In this document: one piece after another, positions 12,758-17,401 of the stretch
How positions within the stretch are numbered: position 1 is the stretch's first letter
How the letters are laid out: each line of letters begins with the position of its first letter
Assembly (NCBI GenBank): GCA_905372135.1
Contig: CAJPNS010000032.1
Coordinates: forward strand, 1-17,401
Reading direction: 5' to 3'
DNA from: Porphyromonadaceae bacterium
GTDB lineage: Bacteria; Bacteroidota; Bacteroidia; Bacteroidales; Paludibacteraceae
Length of the DNA: 17,401 nt
Made by a program: the position numbers and the translations under genes
The notes under the pieces: model-generated
The model's input: the letters and a program-made list of their open reading frames with translations, nothing else
Databases searched by the model: none
What the model was told of the DNA's origin: nothing

Positions 12758-15547
12758 ATGGAATACAATTTCAGAGATATAGAGAGCCGTTGGCAGCAAC
12801 GCTGGCGAGACGACAAGACCTACCGCGTACGGATAGATCCCGATAAGCCGAAGTATTATGTACTCGATATGTTCCCCTACCCGTCGGGAGCAGGCTTGCA
12901 CGTGGGGCATCCGCTCGGATATATCGCTTCTGATATATACGCCCGCTACAAGCGGCAGAAGGGCTTCAACGTACTTCACCCGATGGGATACGATGCCTAC
13001 GGGCTGCCCGCCGAGCAGTACGCCATACAGACGGGGCAGCACCCTGCCGTTACTACCGACGAGAATATCCGTCGTTACAGGCAACAGCTCGATAAGATAG
13101 GCTTTTCGTTCGATTGGGACAGAGAGATACGTACCAGCGATGCCGACTACTACAAATGGACACAGTGGGCATTTATACGTATGTTCGACTCGTATTATTG
13201 TAATACAACACAGCAGGCTCGCCCTATCGGTGAGCTTATCGAGTGTTTCGAGCGGCAGGGAAATATCGGTCTCGACATTGCCCATACCGAAGAGATAGAG
13301 TTCGATGCCGAGGAGTGGAAGTTGTGGGACGAACGCCGTCGTAGTGAGGTGCTTATGAACTACCGTATAGCATATTTGGCAGAGACGGCAGTCAATTGGT
13401 GCGAAAAGCTCGGCACTGTCCTTGCCAACGACGAGGTACAAGACGGTGTCTCTATCCGTGGCGGTTATCCTGTGGTGCAGAAGATGATGAAACAGTGGAG
13501 TCTGCGTGTGTCGGCTTATGCACAGCGGCTTCTCGACGGCTTGGACAGCTTGGATTGGAGTCAGAGCATCAAAGAGACGCAACGTAACTGGATAGGACGC
13601 TCCGAAGGTGCCGAGATGGTGTTCTACACCGAAGGCGAAGACCCGGTAGCTATCAATATATTCACCACCCGTGCCGATACGGTATACGGCGTTACATTTA
13701 TGGTGCTGGCTCCCGAGAGCGAATATGTAAGCCTCGTTACCACCGCCGACCAAAAGGACGAGGTAGACAAGTATCTGGAGCAGACTCGCAAACGCACCGA
13801 ACGCGAACGCATAGCCGACCGCAGAGTGTCGGGAGTATTTTCGGGTTCTTATGCCGTCAACCCCGTATCGCACTGTCGTATACCGATATATATAAGCGAC
13901 TACGTTCTTGCAGGTTACGGTACCGGTGCTATTATGGCTGTGCCTGCCCACGACAGTCGCGACTACGCCTTTGCACGACACTTCTCCCTGCCGATAGTGC
14001 CGCTCGTCGAAGGAGCCGACGTGAGCGAAGAGAGCTTCGATGCCAAAGAGGGCACGGTGATAAATTCGCCCGCAGGTACGCCTGCCGAAGGGCAGTTGGT
14101 GCTCAACGGTCTGTCGGTAAGCGAAGCGATAGAGGCAGCAAAAAAATATATCGTAGCCTCAGGTTTGGGCAAAGTAAAGGTAAACTATCGCCTGCGCGAT
14201 GCCATCTTCAGCCGTCAGCGGTATTGGGGCGAACCCTTCCCCATATATTACAAAGACGGCGTACCCTGTACTGTCGACGAAAAAGACCTACCCGTCGTAT
14301 TGCCCGAGATAGATAAGTTCTTGCCCACCGATACGGGCGAACCGCCGCTCGGCAGAGCTGCCGACTGGACGTACAGAGGTTATCCGCTCGAACTGTCTAC
14401 TATGCCGGGTTTTGCGGGCTCGTCGGCGTATTATCTGCGTTACGAAGACCCACAAAACAGCGATGCGCTCGTATCTACCGAAGCTAATGGCTATTGGCGT
14501 AATGTCGACCTCTATCTCGGAGGCTCCGAACACGCCACGGGACACCTCATATACTGTCGGTTCTGGACTAAATTCCTATTCGACTACGGATATATAAAAG
14601 ACGACGAACCGTTTGCCAAACTCATAAACCAAGGTATGATACAGGGACGTAGCAATTTCGTCTATCGTATAAAAAATACCAATACTTTTGTCTCTTATTC
14701 TAAAAAAGAGAGCTACGACACTACCGAAATACACGTCGATGTAAATCTCGTGGAAAACGATATTCTCGACACAGACCGTTTCCGTCGGTGGCAACCCGAG
14801 TTTGCCGACGCCGAGTTTATCGTCGATGCCGACGGTAAGTATCGCTGCGGCTGGGCAGTGGAGAAGATGTCGAAGTCGATGTACAACGTGGTCAATCCCG
14901 ACGATATTGTAGAACGCTACGGAGCCGATACGCTGCGTCTGTACGAGATGTTCCTCGGACCTGTGGAGCAGTCGAAGCCGTGGGATACGAAGGGCATAGA
15001 TGGCGTACACCGTTTCTTGAAACGTCTCTGGGCTTTGGTGTACGACGCTCAGGGCAATCTGTTGCTCGACGACCGACAGCCCACCGAAGAGGAGCTGAAG
15101 ACACTGCACAAGACGATAAAAAAGATAACATACGATATAGAGAATTTTTCGTTCAATACCTCGGTGTCGGCGTTTATGATATGCGTCAACGAGCTGTCGA
15201 CGGCGAAGTGTTCCAAGAAAGCAATTATAGAACCGCTGGCGGTGATACTTGCCCCGTTTGCTCCGCATATTGCCGAAGAGATATACAGCCTGTGCGGCAA
15301 TAGCACGACGGTATGCGATGCCGCTTTCCCCGAGTGCGATGAGCGTCATCTGGTAGAGGCGACGGTGAAATACCCCGTATCGTTCAACGGCAAGGTGCGG
15401 TTCACCCTCGACCTGCCGGCAGATATGAGTGTCGAAGAGGTAGAGAAGAGTGCCCTTGCTCACGACGAAACACAGAAATGGCTACAAGGCAAAGCTGTAA
15501 GAAAGGTGATAGTCGTACCCCGTAAGATAGTCAATATCGTAATGTAA
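12758..15547 (+). CDS. leuS: Leucyl-tRNA synthetase
   Basis: A 929-residue class I synthetase charging tRNA-Leu. The HIGH motif is HVGH (residues 48-51) after FPYPSGAGL, and KMSKS is at 703-707. The CP1 editing domain shows FTTRADT (302-308) and [15 protein letters not shown] (388-402, with Asp399). GEPFP lies in the [10 protein letters not shown] segment near residue 490. Between the LINQGMIQG segment (near residue 625) and KMSKS there is an insert of about 70 residues ([13 protein letters not shown] onward), as in other Bacteroidetes LeuRS, which are longer than the 860 residues of E. coli. The C-terminal anticodon-binding and tail regions are complete. It starts 17 bases after the SDR gene and ends 11 bases before a strong terminator. 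Confidence 0.97.
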   Translation: MEYNFRDIESRWQQRWRDDKTYRVRIDPDKPKYYVLDMFPYPSGAGLHVGHPLGYIASDIYARYKRQKGFNVLHPMGYDAYGLPAEQYAIQTGQHPAVTTDENIRRYRQQLDKIGFSFDWDREIRTSDADYYKWTQWAFIRMFDSYYCNTTQQARPIGELIECFERQGNIGLDIAHTEEIEFDAEEWKLWDERRRSEVLMNYRIAYLAETAVNWCEKLGTVLANDEVQDGVSIRGGYPVVQKMMKQWSLRVSAYAQRLLDGLDSLDWSQSIKETQRNWIGRSEGAEMVFYTEGEDPVAINIFTTRADTVYGVTFMVLAPESEYVSLVTTADQKDEVDKYLEQTRKRTERERIADRRVSGVFSGSYAVNPVSHCRIPIYISDYVLAGYGTGAIMAVPAHDSRDYAFARHFSLPIVPLVEGADVSEESFDAKEGTVINSPAGTPAEGQLVLNGLSVSEAIEAAKKYIVASGLGKVKVNYRLRDAIFSRQRYWGEPFPIYYKDGVPCTVDEKDLPVVLPEIDKFLPTDTGEPPLGRAADWTYRGYPLELSTMPGFAGSSAYYLRYEDPQNSDALVSTEANGYWRNVDLYLGGSEHATGHLIYCRFWTKFLFDYGYIKDDEPFAKLINQGMIQGRSNFVYRIKNTNTFVSYSKKESYDTTEIHVDVNLVENDILDTDRFRRWQPEFADAEFIVDADGKYRCGWAVEKMSKSMYNVVNPDDIVERYGADTLRLYEMFLGPVEQSKPWDTKGIDGVHRFLKRLWALVYDAQGNLLLDDRQPTEEELKTLHKTIKKITYDIENFSFNTSVSAFMICVNELSTAKCSKKAIIEPLAVILAPFAPHIAEEIYSLCGNSTTVCDAAFPECDERHLVEATVKYPVSFNGKVRFTLDLPADMSVEEVEKSALAHDETQKWLQGKAVRKVIVVPRKIVNIVM

Positions 15548-15558
15548 GAAAAATGTGG

Positions 15559-15596
15559 CAAGTGCCGTCGGCTGAGTCGATAGGCACTTGTTTTTT
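15559..15596 (+). terminator. Rho-independent terminator of leuS
   Basis: CAAGTGCC (15559-15566) pairs with GGCACTTG (15583-15590) and is followed at once by six T (15591-15596). It starts 11 bases after the leuS stop and separates leuS from rseP. Confidence 0.88.
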
Positions 15597-15674
15597 GTTG
15601 TAGGGTAAGGGAGTTGATGCTTTGTTGTAAATGTATGATTAATAGTTGTTTATTTGTGTAGGCTCCATACAGAA

Positions 15675-15705
15675 TTGCAGGAGTCAAAATTTTTATCTAA
15701 TTTTG
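15675..15705 (+). promoter_or_regulatory. Promoter for rseP
   Basis: TTG (15675-15677), a 20-base spacer and TAATTTTG (15698-15705) match the consensus; the ATG at 15734 follows with a leader of about 23 bases. The terminator upstream supports an independent transcription start here. Confidence 0.65.
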
Positions 15706-15733
15706 CCCGCAAAAATTTTTTATATACGACTAT

Positions 15734-17224
15734 ATGATTTTTCTTATCAAAGCATTGCAGCTGATACTGGCTCTGTCGATACTGGTGGTAGTTCACGAGT
15801 TCGGACACTTCGGGTTTGCCCGACTATTCAAGGTGCGGGTAAACAAGTTTTACCTGTTTTTCAACCCCCGATTCTCCATTTTCAGGGCAAAAAAGATAAA
15901 TGGCAAGTGGCAGACGAAGTTTTTTTCACGCAACTTGCCCGAGCACGAAGTGCAGGCTGTCGACGAAAACGGCGTGCCGAAGACCGACAAAAAGGGCAAA
16001 CCTGTAATGATACCCGATGACATCAACAAACTGCCTGCCGACGATTGGCGTCGCTATCCTGAGTCTACCGAGTGGGGTATTGGTTGGGTACCTTTCGGCG
16101 GATATTGTGCCATAGCAGGTATGGTCGACGAAACGACAAAAGAGTCGTCGCTATCGAGTGAGCCTCAGCAATGGGAATATCGCTCACGTAAGCCTTGGCA
16201 GCGTTTTTTTATGATTGTCGGCGGTGTGCTGTTCAACTTTATCCTCGCCATATTGATTTTTGCTATGCTGTTGTTTAAAAACGGCGAAGAGGTCTTACCC
16301 GTCCGCAACGCATATCTCGGATACAAATACTGTCGTACGGCTCTCGATAACGGATTTCGTAATGGCGACATAATAGTGGCTATCGACGGAGGTGAGGCAA
16401 ATAGCAGCAAAGACGTCATAGAAAAGCTTGTGATAGAGGGCAAACGCAATGTTACCGTCAGTCGCAACGGTGAGACGACGACCGTCTGTCTGCCCGAAAA
16501 CTTCGGAGAACAGTTCATAGAAGCCAAAGAAAAACAGTTTATGACGCCCGTTATACCGTTTGTCGTCGATAGTGTTATGCCACAGTCGGCGGCGATGAAC
16601 AGAGGTCTGCAGCGTGGCGACAGTATCGTCGGAGTGGGTGGCAAGCCGCTTACCGACGTCGAAGATATTATGGCGGCTATCACCGATAATGCAGGCAAGA
16701 TGACGACAATAGACTTCTATCGTCGTGGCAGCCTCGTTTCGGACAGTATTATGCCCGACGAAAACGGAAAAATAGGTGTAGTACTACGCGACCCGACACA
16801 TATCTTCGAGACCGAGAAGATTCGTTACGGCTTCTTTGCCGCCTTCCCTGCCGGTATACGTATGGGGTGGGAGACTCTCGTGTCGTACGTAAAGCAATTC
16901 AGACTTGTGTTTACCAAGGCGGGAGCCAAGTCGGTAGGCGGATTTGCCGCTATCGGCAACCTCTTCCCATCGCAGTGGAATTGGACTATATTCTGGAGTA
17001 TGACGGCTCTGCTATCGGTTATACTTGCCTTTATGAATATATTACCGATACCATTTCTCGACGGAGGATATATACTTTTTATCATCTACGAAATGATAAC
17101 GGGCAAAAAACCGAGCGACAAGTTTATGGAGATATCTCTGAATATAGGTATGATCTTTGTTCTGGGCTTACTTGTATTTGCCAACGGTAACGACCTGCTG
17201 AAATGGATTACATCTATGCTGTAA
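15734..17224 (+). CDS. rseP: Site-2 intramembrane zinc metalloprotease (RIP protease), RseP-like
   Basis: A 496-residue inner-membrane protease that cleaves single-pass membrane substrates, classically an anti-sigma factor. The zinc site is HEFGH (residues 21-25) in the first helix, completed by the Asp in LDGG (Asp443). Other helices lie near 153-180, 418-455 and 470-492. Two PDZ-type domains fill the middle (about 190-375), with RNGDIIVAIDGG and RGDSIVGVGGKPL as their ligand-groove sides. The polypeptide is about 45 residues longer than E. coli RseP (450), owing mostly to a charged cytoplasmic loop at about 56-115 ending DDWRRYPESTEWGIGW, which I recall from other Bacteroidales. In those relatives dxr often sits next door; it does not here. 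It has its own promoter. Confidence 0.93.
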   Translation: MIFLIKALQLILALSILVVVHEFGHFGFARLFKVRVNKFYLFFNPRFSIFRAKKINGKWQTKFFSRNLPEHEVQAVDENGVPKTDKKGKPVMIPDDINKLPADDWRRYPESTEWGIGWVPFGGYCAIAGMVDETTKESSLSSEPQQWEYRSRKPWQRFFMIVGGVLFNFILAILIFAMLLFKNGEEVLPVRNAYLGYKYCRTALDNGFRNGDIIVAIDGGEANSSKDVIEKLVIEGKRNVTVSRNGETTTVCLPENFGEQFIEAKEKQFMTPVIPFVVDSVMPQSAAMNRGLQRGDSIVGVGGKPLTDVEDIMAAITDNAGKMTTIDFYRRGSLVSDSIMPDENGKIGVVLRDPTHIFETEKIRYGFFAAFPAGIRMGWETLVSYVKQFRLVFTKAGAKSVGGFAAIGNLFPSQWNWTIFWSMTALLSVILAFMNILPIPFLDGGYILFIIYEMITGKKPSDKFMEISLNIGMIFVLGLLVFANGNDLLKWITSML

Positions 17225-17253
17225 GGCTATTTTTATAAAACAATCGATGGTGT

Positions 17254-17289
17254 GGTGAGGTATTTTACGTCGACGTTGAGATACTCACC
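17254..17289. repeat. Inverted repeat between rseP and the thioesterase gene
   Basis: GGTGAG (17254-17259) plus TAT pairs with ATA plus CTCACC (17284-17289), leaving one bulged G. At its centre lies the perfect ten-base palindrome ACGTCGACGT (17267-17276). No T-tract follows on either strand, so it is not a standard terminator; it could be a protein-binding site or an mRNA processing or attenuation hairpin. Confidence 0.5.
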
Positions 17290-17328
17290 CACTTCGCAAT
17301 ACGACATATATAACTTACAAAAATACCT

Positions 17329-17401
17329 ATGAAACATTTCGAGACCGTAATGAAAGTGCGTGATTATGAGTGCGACGCACAAGGAATAGTAAACAATGCC
17401 A
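17329..17401 (+). CDS. Hot-dog acyl-CoA thioesterase, 5' end (partial)
   Basis: The ATG at 17329 opens a frame of 24 codons that runs off the window. The visible N-terminus has the pattern VRDYECDAQGIVNNA, typical of the YbgC/4-hydroxybenzoyl-CoA thioesterase family, where the Asp of YECD (here Asp16) is the catalytic acid position and GIVNNA(N)Y starts the long helix. Such enzymes hydrolyse acyl-CoA thioesters; the substrate cannot be told. It lies 104 bases after rseP on the same strand, with a hairpin between and no clear promoter, so it may be read from the rseP promoter. Confidence 0.8.
   Translation, partial: MKHFETVMKVRDYECDAQGIVNNA

Noticed and set aside
12755..13981. A 408-codon open frame on the minus strand opposite leuS
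   Set aside because: It lies wholly opposite the first half of a confident leuS gene, has no recognisable domain, and arises from codon choice in leuS that avoids stops in this antisense frame. The same holds for the 295-codon frame at 14576-15463.
15646..16020. A 124-codon plus-strand frame overlapping the start of rseP
   Set aside because: It crosses the rseP promoter and N-terminal coding region in another frame and shows no protein family features.
1..17401. CRISPR arrays, tRNA genes, insertion sequences and defence genes
   Set aside because: Both strands were read for regular spaced repeats, cloverleaf-like TTCGANNC segments with flanking stems, and transposase or nuclease motifs; none was convincing.

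Overview
The window looks like an ordinary chromosomal stretch from a member of the Bacteroidales (Bacteroidota). The evidence is the protein relatives (RprX/RprY, a Bacteroides-type EF-P, a leucyl-tRNA synthetase with an insert before KMSKS, an RseP with a long cytoplasmic loop), the A-rich start regions with few Shine-Dalgarno sites, and eight matches to the Bacteroidetes sigma-ABfr promoter (TTG, 18 to 22 bases, TAnnTTTG). Gene order differs from Bacteroides and Porphyromonas as I remember them, so I do not name a genus. I see no mobile element, CRISPR array, tRNA gene or prophage.

Layout, left to right. (1) Bases 1-76 are the 3' end of a 5S rRNA gene and its terminator, so an rRNA operon ends here. 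(2) Bases 155-2144, minus strand: a tight operon of yjjP, yjjB (a split ThrE-type exporter) and a DUF6064 membrane protein. (3) Bases 2400-8184, minus strand: an apparent operon rprX-rprY-murC-dpp4, with a sensor kinase, response regulator, peptidoglycan precursor ligase and secreted dipeptidyl peptidase IV. A three-armed inverted repeat covers the rprY stop and ends two bases before the murC start. (4) Bases 8416-10857, plus strand: a SulP anion transporter with a STAS domain, then a pRiA4b ORF-3-like acidic protein, each with its own promoter. (5) Bases 10858-11200 hold no gene but contain a candidate small RNA and the efp terminator. (6) Bases 11201-11767, minus strand: efp, divergent from (7) an SDR dehydrogenase and leuS (11982-15547, plus) that end in a strong terminator. 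(8) Bases 15734-17401, plus strand: rseP, then the start of a hot-dog thioesterase cut by the window edge.

Most genes are housekeeping or envelope genes. The least expected parts are the pairing of a two-component system with murC and a peptidase, the hairpin at the rprY/murC junction, the ThrE-pair/DUF6064 operon, and the possible small RNA near 10.9 kb. All of these are inferred from sequence alone.
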